Of a DNA stretch of 64,000 bases, positions 35,128 through 43,706 are shown piece by piece. Source of the stretch: Sphingobacterium faecium (GTDB lineage: Bacteria; Bacteroidota; Bacteroidia; Sphingobacteriales; Sphingobacteriaceae); contig NZ_QBKH01000003.1 in assembly GCF_003054045.1 (NCBI RefSeq), forward strand, positions 124,001 through 188,000, read 5' to 3'. The translations under genes were made by a program, and so were the position numbers. The notes under the pieces were generated by a model that was not told the DNA's origin, ran no database searches, and saw only the letters and a list, made by a program, of their open reading frames with translations. Numbering within the stretch: position 1 is the stretch's first letter; each line of letters starts with the position of its first letter.

Positions 35128-35931
35128 TTAAGCCCCAATAGTCCTTAATGCTTTTTTAATAATATATTGAGTTTCTTTTGTTTCACTTTCTATTTCCCAT
35201 TTTTGACAAAGTGAACGGACAAAATCAGCTTGTGTTTTACTAGCATCGTTGAGCCAGTTACCTACACTATCTTGTACGTATCGTTCTGGATCAGATTTTA
35301 ATGGTTCCAAAATTTGTAATGCTAACTCAGGATTGTGTTTGAGTATCTCAATATGTCCACACCAAACTCCTCGTGGTCTTGTCGATTCGCTGCTAAATCT
35401 TCTTATGTTTTTATCTTCATGTGAAGTCCAACGTGAAAGGATGCTAATACTGGGTATTAAATTGCTGGCAATCTTATGTCGTACTGCCATCCAACTGATC
35501 TCTCTAACTCCAAAATGTGTATCTGCAGAAAAAGGTTTAATCTGTTCCAGCGTCTGTTCAATAGTCAATTGTTCATTTTTGCCAATTGTATAAGTTGCCC
35601 AACAGCGAGCCATATCGGCTTGATGATAGGATAATACTTGTAAAAATTGCTGATCACCATTTTTCACTGACTGCTCGAAAAGGACAGTTCCGATAGCTTC
35701 ATTGATCGTATTTACTGTTTGCTTTTTTAGCTGATCTATGGCTAATAAAATAGGTTTTAGATATGTTGCCCGATTATGCTGTTGTAATATATGTGCTAAT
35801 AAAGATCTTTGGTCAACTGCTAACCACTCGACGAGATTTGCGGTTTCGATTTCTCCACGATTTAATTGTATTAATATATCTGGTGCAAGATCTTTCGTGG
35901 ATCTGGCACCTTTTCTTTTTACTTCAATCAT
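35128..35931 (-). CDS. DNA alkylation repair protein (AlkC/AlkD-like HEAT repeats)
   Basis: 267 residues, all helices in HEAT-like repeats. The family landmarks are FGVREISWMAVRHKI, SWTSHEDKNIRRFSSESTRPRG, LEPLKSDPERYVQDSVGNWLND. AlkC and AlkD are monofunctional glycosylases that remove alkylated purines without base flipping. The sequence RRFSSESTRPRGVWCGH is closest to the AlkC branch as I remember it. It overlaps by 4 bases the peroxiredoxin gene upstream on the same strand, so DNA and oxidant defence are co-expressed. Confidence 0.88.
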   Translation of the reverse strand: MIEVKRKGARSTKDLAPDILIQLNRGEIETANLVEWLAVDQRSLLAHILQQHNRATYLKPILLAIDQLKKQTVNTINEAIGTVLFEQSVKNGDQQFLQVLSYHQADMARCWATYTIGKNEQLTIEQTLEQIKPFSADTHFGVREISWMAVRHKIASNLIPSISILSRWTSHEDKNIRRFSSESTRPRGVWCGHIEILKHNPELALQILEPLKSDPERYVQDSVGNWLNDASKTQADFVRSLCQKWEIESETKETQYIIKKALRTIGA

Positions 35932-36566
35932 AATTGATCTATTAGGTCTTGAATATTTACTCTATGCATATAATTGCTGTCAACAAATTGATAAGTTATG
36001 GTGTGGTCCGTATCAATAATATATACTGCGGGTATAGGTAATTCGTTATGATCATTTTTATTATAGTCAGATAGCGAGATTCCTAATTTCTCGTAGGTAT
36101 CGACGACGTAGTTGGGAAGTTGAAATGAAATACCAAGTTGTTTGGCTAATATATGATTTTGATCTGTCAATACATCAAAATTCAATTTATGGCTAAGTTC
36201 TAATTCTTTATTATTATCCTCGGATTGAGGTGTTATTGCAACTAATGTGACTTTTTTTTCCTTTATCTGCTCTAAATGATCTTGCAGTGCTTTGAGTTCA
36301 ACGCTACAATATGGGCACCAGCTTCCGCGAAAAAAAGTAACGATTACTTTACCTTTTTTTAGTAGTTCATTTAAATGGATCATTTGATTGTTGGTGTTTC
36401 GTAAATTGAAATCAGGAAATCTGTAACCTATTTGTATGCTGTTCTGATCAATTTTGCTATTTTTCAAATCTTGAATAGATTGACTAAAAACGTTGATAAT
36501 TTCAGCAGGTAACTGCGTTGCTAAGTTTTCGTTAATTTCTTCTATTTTCTTTGCTAAATTTGTCAT
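35928..36566 (-). CDS. Peroxiredoxin-like AhpC/TSA protein
   Basis: 212 residues. After a 45-residue helical N-terminus comes the thioredoxin fold: FPDFNLRNTNNQMIHLNELL, then VIVTFFRGSWCPYC with Cys84 and Cys87 in the peroxidatic region, and IPAVYIIDTDHTITYQF. The CxxC at this place is the form found in PRX-like2/AhpC-TSA proteins that reduce peroxides or quinone-like electrophiles. It is transcribed divergently from an HxlR regulator with 92 bases between the two genes, and co-transcribed with the alkylation repair gene. Confidence 0.88.
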   Translation of the reverse strand: MTNLAKKIEEINENLATQLPAEIINVFSQSIQDLKNSKIDQNSIQIGYRFPDFNLRNTNNQMIHLNELLKKGKVIVTFFRGSWCPYCSVELKALQDHLEQIKEKKVTLVAITPQSEDNNKELELSHKLNFDVLTDQNHILAKQLGISFQLPNYVVDTYEKLGISLSDYNKNDHNELPIPAVYIIDTDHTITYQFVDSNYMHRVNIQDLIDQL

Positions 36567-36628
36567 GCGGTATGATTTGTTTTTGCAAATATTTAAAAGT
36601 AAATTTAGAATGGCAATACCGCATATTA

Positions 36629-36645
36629 TTATCCCTATGGGATAA
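36629..36645. promoter_or_regulatory. Inverted repeat between peroxiredoxin and HxlR genes
   Basis: TTATCCC-TAT-GGGATAA is a perfect 7-3-7 inverted repeat lying 14 bases before the HxlR ATG and 63 before the peroxiredoxin ATG. Position and symmetry fit the operator of the dimeric HxlR regulator encoded next to it. Confidence 0.5.
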
Positions 36646-36658
36646 AAAAGTCAATTTC

Positions 36659-37000
36659 ATGAAAATGAGGGAACAAGCGATAACAGAAAAAATATGTCCA
36701 TTGGAATTTGCTGTGAATGCCATAAGCGGAAAATGGAAAATTCCGATTATTTGGCGTATCAATGAAGGGGAGAAGCGTCCAAGTGAAATGTTGAGGGGAA
36801 TAGTAAGCGTGGATAGACGTGTATTAAACCAACAACTCAAAGAGCTGGAAGAAGATGGAATCTTAATTAAAAAGAGCTTCCCTGTATTGCCTCCTCGTGT
36901 TGAATATACGCTTACACCTCTTGGTGAAAAACTGGTGGAGGTTCTGTGGAAATTAAATGCTTGGGGAGAATTGTTATTGCAAGAAAAAACAAGGATATAA
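36659..37000 (+). CDS. HxlR-family redox regulator
   Basis: 113 residues from the ATG at 36659; a longer frame from 36551 runs over the operator and into the divergent gene and is rejected. Winged helix with the signature CPLEFAVNAISGKWK (Cys13 conserved), RPSEMLRGIVSVDRRVLNQQLKELEEDGI and PPRVEYTLTPLGEKL. HxlR proteins with this N-terminal Cys (HypR, YodB, QorR types) sense quinones, hypochlorite or disulfide stress. Divergence from a peroxiredoxin fits. Confidence 0.92.
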   Translation: MKMREQAITEKICPLEFAVNAISGKWKIPIIWRINEGEKRPSEMLRGIVSVDRRVLNQQLKELEEDGILIKKSFPVLPPRVEYTLTPLGEKLVEVLWKLNAWGELLLQEKTRI

Positions 37001-37048
37001 TTCTACTGGATAGGAGTGCTGTTGTAAAATATAATGGAATAGAAAATA

Positions 37049-37540
37049 ATGATTGATGTTTATACCGTAAAGTTTAAATCACAAGATTTTAACGAATACT
37101 TTCAACTTGTAAGTGATGCCAGCGTTATGGAAATGATCACGGAGCGCGCGATTCCTATGGATGAAGCTCGAATAGATTTTGAGCAACTTATGGAAAATAA
37201 TAAGCTGAATGATAATTTCGGTCATTTCAAAATCTTAACCGTATCATCAAACGAGTTTGTTGGCTTGGCAAAATTAGTGCTTAATGAAGAAAATAAGGTT
37301 GAAGCGGAGCTCGGATATATGATTTTGCCTTTGTATTGGGGGAAAGGAATTGCGAGTCATGTCGCTAGAAAGTTAATCGGACATGCGAAACAGCAGGAGT
37401 CGCTTGAAAAAGTAGTGGCTATTATTGATCCCAAGAATATTCCATCTAGAAAAATTTTGATCAATAATGGTTTTGTTTCGAAAGAGTTTAAAGATTTTGA
37501 TGGATTGCCCGGTGAGATTCTAGCGTTAGAACTTCCTTGA
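37049..37540 (+). CDS. GNAT-family acetyltransferase
   Basis: 163 residues of the RimJ/RimL type: FGHFKILTVSSNEFVGLAKLVL, ELGYMILPLYWGKGIASHVARKLIGHA for acetyl-CoA binding and IDPKNIPSRKILINNGF near the end. The substrate (a protein N-terminus or small amine) is unknown. Follows the HxlR gene after 48 bases on the same strand and may be co-transcribed; a terminator comes after it. Confidence 0.88.
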   Translation: MIDVYTVKFKSQDFNEYFQLVSDASVMEMITERAIPMDEARIDFEQLMENNKLNDNFGHFKILTVSSNEFVGLAKLVLNEENKVEAELGYMILPLYWGKGIASHVARKLIGHAKQQESLEKVVAIIDPKNIPSRKILINNGFVSKEFKDFDGLPGEILALELP

Positions 37541-37593
37541 AGTTGTCCTGAAAATCGCATAAATGTTTGATAAAAGATTGATTTTCTACACTA

Positions 37594-37625
37594 CCCCAAA
37601 ACTAAATTGCTATTTGGGGATTTTT
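37594..37625 (+). terminator. Hairpin terminator
   Basis: CCCCAAA pairs with TTTGGGG around a loop of 12, followed by ATTTTT. Downstream of the GNAT gene on the plus strand. Confidence 0.7.
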
Positions 37626-37734
37626 AGGGTTAAATGCAAGGAAAGATAATCTGATTTGAAAAGATCTTTTCATGTATATAATTTATCAAAAATTGCAATT
37701 TTATACTGCTTCAATAGACAAAATATGCGAACTA

Positions 37735-39036
37735 TTATTTCTTTTCAATAATGTTAACTTGGTTTTCTGGAAATTGGATTTTGATCCAGTTTTCTAGTTT
37801 TGAAGTTTCTTCAGGACTTAATGTTTTATCTGCTTCATAGATTAATGAAATCATATTATACACGCTATCTGTATTTATAATTTGATTTTGAATCCCAATA
37901 CTGTATCTTTTTATTTGTGGAAATAAGACTTTAATATTTTGTTGTAAATTTGGGGTATTGATTTGATATTTATTAAGTTCTGCATTTAACTGTTTTATCC
38001 TCAGATCCTTTTCAGAAAGATTCTGTTGCGTTTTATTTATTTCATTTAGAATATCTGTTTTGAGATCGTTATTGTCCTGACGAATGATCAGTTCCGTATT
38101 TGTAATTCCAAAATCTTTCATTTCTTTTTTTATTTCTTCGACTTCTTGTTTACTGAATTTTTTAATAAGGAAAGCCAATTCTAATTTTTTGGGATTGGTA
38201 TTATAATTTGTTCTTTCAAACAATACTGTATATCCTTTATCGGTAAAAACTGTTTGAACAAAATTGTTGATTTTCTGGGAGTATTTTTTTTGCTCTAGCA
38301 ATGTATAGGCAAAATATATACTCGGAATAATGAGAACGAGGATGATTAGCGAAATGACCCGTGTTATTTTCTTTTCACGGTTTGCGTCTACAAAGTTTAC
38401 TTTTGGATAGTTGAGGTATTTGACAATGATGAATGTGGAAAGGCAAATGAAGAAGCAGTTGATCATATAAAGATAGAGTGCACCAGCAAAATAGGATAGA
38501 TTACCGATCGCTAAACCATAACCTGCTGTGCATAAGGGGGGCATTAGTGCTGTTGCAATGGCTACTCCTGGAATAGGATTGCCTTTCTCGACACGGGTTA
38601 TGGCGATGACTCCAACTAGTCCGCCAAAGAAGGCTATCAATACATCATATATATTGGGCGAGGTTCGTGCTAAGAGTTCGGATTGCGCATCTTTAAATGG
38701 GCTTATTGTAAAATATAAAAATGAAACCAGCAGACTGACAAAAGTTGCAATCAATAAATTCTTTAATGATTTTTTTAATAGTGGAAAATCGTAAACTCCT
38801 AAGGCAAATCCTGCTCCTACAATAGGACTCATCAAAGGAGAAATAAGCATAGCACCGATAATAACTGCAGTAGAATTGACGTTTAGACCTACTGAAGCGA
38901 TGACAATGGCACAGGCTAAAATCCAAAGATTCGCACCCCGGAAAGAAATGTTGTTCACAACATTTTCTAAAACATTTTCCTTTTTGTCTTCACCGGTATG
39001 TAAATTAAAAAATCGGATGAATTTAGAGTTTGCCAT
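37735..39036 (-). CDS. DUF389 membrane protein
   Basis: 433 residues. The first 250 contain six or more membrane helices with the DUF389 core: NLWILACAIVIASVGLNVNSTAVIIGAMLISPLMSPIVGAGFALG and GVAIATALMPPLCTAGYGLA, where the PPL-TAGYGLA element is invariant in the family. The remainder is a periplasmic or cytoplasmic helical part with a coiled coil (about 315-350). Function unknown; some relatives are proposed transporters. Stands alone. Confidence 0.88.
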   Translation of the reverse strand: MANSKFIRFFNLHTGEDKKENVLENVVNNISFRGANLWILACAIVIASVGLNVNSTAVIIGAMLISPLMSPIVGAGFALGVYDFPLLKKSLKNLLIATFVSLLVSFLYFTISPFKDAQSELLARTSPNIYDVLIAFFGGLVGVIAITRVEKGNPIPGVAIATALMPPLCTAGYGLAIGNLSYFAGALYLYMINCFFICLSTFIIVKYLNYPKVNFVDANREKKITRVISLIILVLIIPSIYFAYTLLEQKKYSQKINNFVQTVFTDKGYTVLFERTNYNTNPKKLELAFLIKKFSKQEVEEIKKEMKDFGITNTELIIRQDNNDLKTDILNEINKTQQNLSEKDLRIKQLNAELNKYQINTPNLQQNIKVLFPQIKRYSIGIQNQIINTDSVYNMISLIYEADKTLSPEETSKLENWIKIQFPENQVNIIEKK

Positions 39037-39212
39037 AATTTGTTTATTTTATTCAATAACAGTATTTGTTAAGAATCGTTTGATAAAAATATGCATATTG
39101 GCAATTTAGGTTAGATGAGTAGGTTTTATGGCATGTCTTGGATTGACTAACAATTTTGTAAGTTCTTTAATGGAAAGATAAGCTTTCATAATTTTGATGA
39201 AAAATATGTATT

Positions 39213-39668
39213 ATGAAGTTATCAGAAAATATCGTCGATTTTCATCATTATTCGTTAAAGGCACCTCAATTTGAAGAAACAGTCCAGTTTTATGAACAAT
39301 TGGGATTTGTAATTGTGCATTCTTGGTCATTACCAGATTTTATGCTAGAAAAATGTGTCATGATGTATCATGAACAAATTAAGGTGTATGTTGAAATTTG
39401 TGATGGTGATGCCGACATGCCTGCACAGGGAAGGAAGAGAAGATTAGGTGAGGAAATTGTTGAAAATTCTATTCTTCACATCTGTTTTGTAGTGAAAGAT
39501 GCTGCTAAAGCAAGAGAGGAGGCACTAAAAGTTGGGGCTACTGATCTTAGTAATGGGGTGTTTGAAATTCAATTGAAAAATAAATTAAAATCAGTGGATG
39601 TTTACAACAGCTTGGTTTATAGTCCAAATGGTGAGGTGATTGAGTTTTTAGAGCAGGTGTCTTTTTAG
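39213..39668 (+). CDS. VOC-superfamily protein (glyoxalase fold)
   Basis: 151 residues. One beta-alpha-beta-beta-beta pair: FHHYSLKAPQFEETVQFYEQLGFVIVHSW at the start and DVYNSLVYSPNGEVIEFLEQ at the end, with His and Glu in the usual metal-ligand places (FHHYS, EVIEF). The substrate is unknown. It converges with the HxlR gene at 39665, stops overlapping by 4 bases. Confidence 0.8.
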   Translation: MKLSENIVDFHHYSLKAPQFEETVQFYEQLGFVIVHSWSLPDFMLEKCVMMYHEQIKVYVEICDGDADMPAQGRKRRLGEEIVENSILHICFVVKDAAKAREEALKVGATDLSNGVFEIQLKNKLKSVDVYNSLVYSPNGEVIEFLEQVSF

Positions 39669-39991
39669 TTTTCGTCTATAGCGCCTAAAGTGGTCAATAC
39701 AGCAACAATTTTCTTACCTTTTTCGGTCAAGATGTAAAGAGATTGGACTTTATCTTTCTTATTGTATATCATCTGATCTTCTACTAATTCTTTCAATTGC
39801 TTGGCTAGTATCCGGTCAGAAATATCTGGAAGTATGGTTTTAAAACTTGCATAAGTTAAATCTTCCTCTAGGAGTGCAAAAAGTAGGGATAATTTCCATC
39901 TGCCACTGATTTTGGCAAGTGCTTTATGGGCTTTACAAAATTCCAATAATGATTTTTCATTGATCGAATTTGTTGAATTTTCTTTACGCAT
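39665..39991 (-). CDS. HxlR-family regulator
   Basis: 108 residues; winged helix with LEFCKAHKALAKISGRWKLSLLFALLE, ISDRILAKQLKELVEDQMI and LYILTEKGKKIV. It keeps a Cys in the N-terminal position (EFCKAH), though shifted from the canonical CP motif of the paralogue at 36659. Convergent with a VOC gene. The pairing of an HxlR regulator with a VOC enzyme suggests electrophile or drug response, as inference. Confidence 0.88.
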   Translation of the reverse strand: MRKENSTNSINEKSLLEFCKAHKALAKISGRWKLSLLFALLEEDLTYASFKTILPDISDRILAKQLKELVEDQMIYNKKDKVQSLYILTEKGKKIVAVLTTLGAIDEN

Positions 39992-40171
39992 ATTTATTCT
40001 TCGTATTATAAAGGTAGCAAGTTTTCGATAAATTATGCTTTTGATATGGGGAGACCCATTTTGTTGGGGTTTAAAGATCGTTATGTCTTTTGTAAAATTA
40101 AGTAAGTTTGACTATTGATTCTTCTATAAAAATGATTAGATTATCTTGTATACACGTTTAATGTTTTTAAT

Positions 40172-40594
40172 ATGAATACACGATCATCTAGTCTTCTTAC
40201 TGCAGGTCTGATCACACTAAAGGATAATAAATTACTGCTGGCGTATAGCAATAATAAAAAAGCATGGTATCTACCTGGAGGTAAGGTGGATCAGGGGGAG
40301 GACTCGCTGCAATCGTTGAAGAGAGAAATAAAAGAGGAATTGATGATTGTGCTAAATACGGAAAGATTAAGCTTTTATTGTCATATCACGGCTCCTGCTT
40401 ATGGTGAATTACCTGTTGTAATTATGGAGCAAGATTGTTTTATATATGATCTTCAGGAAGAGATTAATCCGAGTAATGAAATCGGTGATGTTCGGTATTT
40501 CTCGCGCGCTGAATATTTGAAAGAACAATTTCAAGTAGTTGGTGTATTGATGGTTTTCGATCAATTGGAGGCTGACCATTTGATAAGTACTTAA
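40172..40594 (+). CDS. Nudix hydrolase
   Basis: 140 residues. The Nudix box GGKVDQGEDSLQSLKREIKE continues with EL, giving the REUxEE metal site; the last Gly of the box is Met. KAWYLPGG precedes it as usual. Hydrolyses a nucleoside diphosphate linked to another moiety, substrate unknown (MutT-like clean-up is possible). Isolated gene. Confidence 0.92.
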   Translation: MNTRSSSLLTAGLITLKDNKLLLAYSNNKKAWYLPGGKVDQGEDSLQSLKREIKEELMIVLNTERLSFYCHITAPAYGELPVVIMEQDCFIYDLQEEINPSNEIGDVRYFSRAEYLKEQFQVVGVLMVFDQLEADHLIST

Positions 40595-40677
40595 TACTTT
40601 ACCTTTATTTTTCTGCTATTTACCGAGTTATAACTATTGTTGATCTAAATGTAATAAAACGGGTTCGTTCCTTGTCT

Positions 40678-40685
40678 TAATTTTG
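40678..40685 (+). promoter_or_regulatory. Candidate -7 box upstream of the NTF2-like gene
   Basis: TAATTTTG fits TAnnTTTG and lies 94 bases before the ATG at 40780. No convincing -33 element; weak call. Confidence 0.3.
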
Positions 40686-40779
40686 AATCAGAAAGTTAAA
40701 AGCAATATTTATGATGAATTGAATATTTGATTGACTAACTGATAACTCAAGAAAACTAAATCTATAAAATAAAGACATT

Positions 40780-41211
40780 ATGAAAACGTTAGTAAAAACA
40801 TTCACAGCAGCAGTACTAGTCGCAATCTCAACAATGACTATCGCCGCAGAACATCCTGAAAAAGTAATTAATCTATCTACAGCAGATTTTGCTATCCATC
40901 ACTATGTAGAGGTGATCACGGAAGGACAATCGCTAGGATTGGAACAATTATTTGCGTCGGATTATAGTCAAAAGGTAAATGGGAAAAGCATCAAAACCAA
41001 TAGTCGATCTGAAGTGATCGGTTTTTTGAAGAAGCAAAAAGGCCATCAGTTAAACTGTAAAACAACAACTTCAATTTTGGAGAAATCTGCAGATTATATG
41101 GTGGCAAAAATCACGATGCAGTTTGAAAATTTCACAAGGACTGAATTGGTTACCTTGGTCCATGAAGGAGGTGCCTGGAAAGTTTCTAAATCAATCAATA
41201 GTTATCTCTAG
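40780..41211 (+). CDS. Secreted NTF2/lumazine-binding-like protein
   Basis: 143 residues. Signal peptide to about residue 23 (TMTIAAEH). The mature part has the cone-shaped NTF2-like fold pattern of the putative lumazine-binding family: AIHHYVEVITEGQSLGLEQLFASDYSQKVNG, then FLKKQKGHQLNCKTTTSILEKS and TLVHEGGAWKVSKS. Function not known; many Bacteroidota carry such periplasmic proteins. Ends before a clear terminator. Confidence 0.75.
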   Translation: MKTLVKTFTAAVLVAISTMTIAAEHPEKVINLSTADFAIHHYVEVITEGQSLGLEQLFASDYSQKVNGKSIKTNSRSEVIGFLKKQKGHQLNCKTTTSILEKSADYMVAKITMQFENFTRTELVTLVHEGGAWKVSKSINSYL

Positions 41212-41243
41212 AAATTGTTTAATAAGTATCATATGTTTATGTG

Positions 41244-41271
41244 AGTCCTATCGAGAGATAGGACTTTTTTT
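41244..41271 (+). terminator. Hairpin terminator
   Basis: AGTCCTATC-GAGA-GATAGGACT with a following T run; perfect 9-base stem after the NTF2-like gene. Confidence 0.88.
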
Positions 41272-41498
41272 GAAGAAGAAAAGGTAATCAACCCAAGCAA
41301 CGAGTGATTATTGGAAATCTGATCTATAATGTTCCTCACAGGAATAACAAAAGCGGTTAGCAGTTCTTATTTGGGTAAGGAAAGGACTATTTTAAGTGTT
41401 TGATTAGACTAAGTTTAAGATGAAAATATTTGATTTTCTTAACCATAGGGGCCGAATAAAAAATGTAATACTTAATCAATAAAAAAGAAAGGGAATTG

Positions 41499-41936
41499 TT
41501 ATTTGTATAAAGTGACGCTTCCTTTTATGAGTTGGAGATTAAATTGTCCGATACTTGTCTTTTTGAGCATACTACTTAATTGATTTCTTACTTTTTTGAA
41601 ATCATGGTGCAATGGACATGGATTTTTTTCCGAACAATAATCCAGTCCCATGCCGCAGCCTGTAAAAATCTGTTCGCCATCTATGGCTAATACAATATCG
41701 GCAATTGGTTTTTTTAATCCTTCTGGATCAATAAAGAATCCACCATGGGGTCCTTTTGTAGATTGTATTAGACCTACTTTACTGAGGTTTTGAAGAATTT
41801 TTCCTAAAAAAGGTTCTGGAGACTTTACTTTTTCAGCAATTTCTTTAATACTCACTTTTCGACCCTCTTGAGAGCTTTGAGCGATATAAAAAACCGCACG
41901 CACGGCATATTCACAGGTTTTAGAAAAAATACCCAT
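41499..41936 (-). CDS. Rrf2-family iron-sulfur regulator (NsrR/IscR-like)
   Basis: 145 residues. N-terminal winged helix: KTCEYAVRAVFYIAQ, VSIKEIAEKVKSPEPFLGKILQNLSKVGLI, KGPHGGFFI. Three Cys at 94, 101 and 107 (GCGMGLDYCSEKNPCPLHHDF) are in the place where IscR and NsrR bind an iron-sulfur cluster. It lies next to a cupin gene on the same strand and a divergent truncated globin gene. With a globin as neighbour, nitric-oxide sensing of the NsrR kind is the best guess. Confidence 0.9.
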   Translation of the reverse strand: MGIFSKTCEYAVRAVFYIAQSSQEGRKVSIKEIAEKVKSPEPFLGKILQNLSKVGLIQSTKGPHGGFFIDPEGLKKPIADIVLAIDGEQIFTGCGMGLDYCSEKNPCPLHHDFKKVRNQLSSMLKKTSIGQFNLQLIKGSVTLYK

Positions 41937-41985
41937 TTATCGATTCTATTATTTTAATGGTGATCTAGTATGCAAAGATACAGCT

Positions 41986-42342
41986 CTACTTTTTATTTAT
42001 GACATCCTGTACGCGTTCTACTTGATCTTGTTCGTGTATGGACAGTCTTATGATGCTATTTTCATTTGCCTTAAGATTGTGCAGTATGGATCCTTCTAAG
42101 CCAATTAGATCACCCTTTGTCATCTTGTGCATAATTCCGTCAGTATGGAAGTCGATAGATCCTTCTTGGATGTGTATGACAATAGGGAAGGGGCTTTTAT
42201 GATCGGCCATAAGTACTCCTTTTGCTAGACATATTCGCAGTTCTTTGGTCGATGATGTTTCTAGTAAGAGCGTTACTGATGGTTTTGCTGCTGCAAATGA
42301 TACTTCTTGATAGAGAGATATCGGATTGTTTTTTTTGTTCAT
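41986..42342 (-). CDS. Cupin-domain protein
   Basis: 118 residues, a single beta-barrel of cupin type: LAKGVLMADHKSPFPIVIHIQEGSIDFHTDGIMHKM, then LIGLEGSILHNLKANENSI. The usual metal residues are partly present (His in ADHKS, Glu in QEGS, His in LHNL). Upstream of the Rrf2 gene on the same strand with 49 bases between, and divergent from the globin gene. Such cupin plus Rrf2 plus globin sets occur in Bacteroidota nitrosative-stress loci as far as I recall. Confidence 0.8.
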   Translation of the reverse strand: MNKKNNPISLYQEVSFAAAKPSVTLLLETSSTKELRICLAKGVLMADHKSPFPIVIHIQEGSIDFHTDGIMHKMTKGDLIGLEGSILHNLKANENSIIRLSIHEQDQVERVQDVINKK

Positions 42343-42381
42343 TTCTATGTCCGTTTTTTTAATTAATATAAATATAGTTAT

Positions 42382-42418
42382 AAAAGATGTTTAACTCTTT
42401 TATTATTGATTATATTTG
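42382..42418 (+). promoter_or_regulatory. Globin promoter with overlapping inverted repeat
   Basis: TATATTTG (42411-42418) fits the -7 box, with the globin ATG 40 bases further on. AAAAGA at 42382-42387 and TCTTTT at 42396-42401 form an inverted repeat spaced by 8 that covers the -33 region, a plausible site for the neighbouring Rrf2 regulator. Confidence 0.4.
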
Positions 42419-42458
42419 ATATAAAAAATAATCGTTTATTAAGTTGTGTACTTGGAAT

Positions 42459-42851
42459 ATGAAAAAGAAAGATATCACTTCACTAGCAGATATTCAATTA
42501 CTTGTTGATATATTCTATGGGAGGGTTCGTGAGGATACGCTTATTGGGCCAATATTCAATAATCTATTGGAAGGACGCTGGGAGGAGCATTTAAAAAAAA
42601 TGTATAGCTTTTGGCAAACGATTTTGCTGGAAAAGCATACCTACTTTGGAAGCCCATTTCCTCCGCATGCCACCATGGCGCTTACGAGTGCACATTTTGA
42701 TTCATGGCTAAAACTTTGGCATAGTACCGTCTATGAATTTTTTGAAGGAGAGAAAGCTGATGAAGCTATTCATAGGGGAGATAAAATGGCAACTATGTTT
42801 TTATATAAAATCAACTATTTCAATAACTTAAAGACTAAACCTCTGACTTAG
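42459..42851 (+). CDS. Group III truncated haemoglobin
   Basis: 130 residues from MKKKDIT at 42459; five upstream codons are also in frame but not needed. The group III pattern is clear: LVDIFYGRVREDTLIGPIFNN, then WEEHLKKMYSFWQTILLEKHTYFGSPFPPH, and HFDSWLKLWHSTVYEFFEGEKAD, with the proximal His in AHFDSWL. These haem proteins handle oxygen or nitric oxide. Divergent from the cupin and Rrf2 genes, which probably control it. Confidence 0.92.
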   Translation: MKKKDITSLADIQLLVDIFYGRVREDTLIGPIFNNLLEGRWEEHLKKMYSFWQTILLEKHTYFGSPFPPHATMALTSAHFDSWLKLWHSTVYEFFEGEKADEAIHRGDKMATMFLYKINYFNNLKTKPLT

Positions 42852-43223
42852 TATTTTACAGTTCCTTTTTGAAGAATACTTCATCCAAATATGCCCTATA
42901 TCAGGTATAGATACTTACGGATGTCAAGTCAATACTTGACGAAATATAATTCAATTAAGAGTAGTTTTGGACTGAGCAAATGATAGTTTCATAAAGGTGG
43001 TATCTTAATTGTTATTTATAACTCATAGATCTAAATTATCTATAAATTGAACTGATTAGGGTTTTATACTTTGTACATTTATATGTAAATTTCAGTATGA
43101 TAATGATTTATTTTTTGACTGATTAATATTGATGTATAGGCGTGTATCCTATCAAGTGCTGATGGGATAATAAATCTCGCTTTTAAGATTAAAATGCAAA
43201 ATGTCTGGTTTAAATACAATTAA
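42852..43223. other. Intergenic region with an 18-bp palindrome
   Basis: 372 bases between globin and Fur genes. GTCAAGT-CAAT-ACTTGAC at 42923-42940 is a perfect 7-4-7 inverted repeat, without T run, more like an operator than a terminator. Otherwise AT-rich with no ORF. Confidence 0.5.
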
Positions 43224-43646
43224 ATGAATAGTGAAATAGAAAATAAACTTCGAGATAAAAATACGAAGCCGACAAGTATGCGGATTTTGGTGTACGATTT
43301 TTTGGCCTCACAACATATTGCTTTATCATTATCTGAGATGGAGTCGCATTTCTACCCAGCAGACCGAATTACCCTATACCGTACACTCAAAACTTTTGAA
43401 GAAAAAGGGATTGTCCATAGTATACAAGAAAATAATACGAGTAAATACATCCTCTGTCATGACGACTGTAATGAGGAAACACATCAAGACTGGCATCTTC
43501 ATTTTTATTGTAAAATCTGTAAGCAGACTACATGTCGGACAGATATTAATTTTTCTGCACCTCATAATGATTCAGTTCGAATTGATGAGGTACGGCTTTT
43601 TGCCAAAGGAATCTGTGAAAACTGTATGAATGAAACTATGCAATAG
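43224..43646 (+). CDS. Fur-family metal regulator
   Basis: 140 residues. Winged helix (KPTSMRILVYDFLAS, DRITLYRTLKTFEEKGIVHSI), then the dimer domain with the structural zinc Cys pairs CKIC and CENC and a sensory region WHLHFYC. Fur, Zur and PerR share this build; it cannot be resolved further by eye, but the following gene is a zinc-type export ATPase, so a zinc or iron sensor is likely. There are 60 bases to the ATPase gene, with a separate -7 box between. Confidence 0.92.
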   Translation: MNSEIENKLRDKNTKPTSMRILVYDFLASQHIALSLSEMESHFYPADRITLYRTLKTFEEKGIVHSIQENNTSKYILCHDDCNEETHQDWHLHFYCKICKQTTCRTDINFSAPHNDSVRIDEVRLFAKGICENCMNETMQ

Positions 43647-43666
43647 TATTGCATCAAAAGAGCTCA

Positions 43667-43674
43667 TATCTTTG
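43667..43674 (+). promoter_or_regulatory. Candidate -7 box of the P-type ATPase gene
   Basis: TATCTTTG fits TAnnTTTG; TTG at 43649-43651 could be part of a -33 box. The ATG lies 33 bases downstream of the box. Confidence 0.45.
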
Positions 43675-43706
43675 GTATTATAAATAGCTTAAAGAAATTT
43701 TACACA

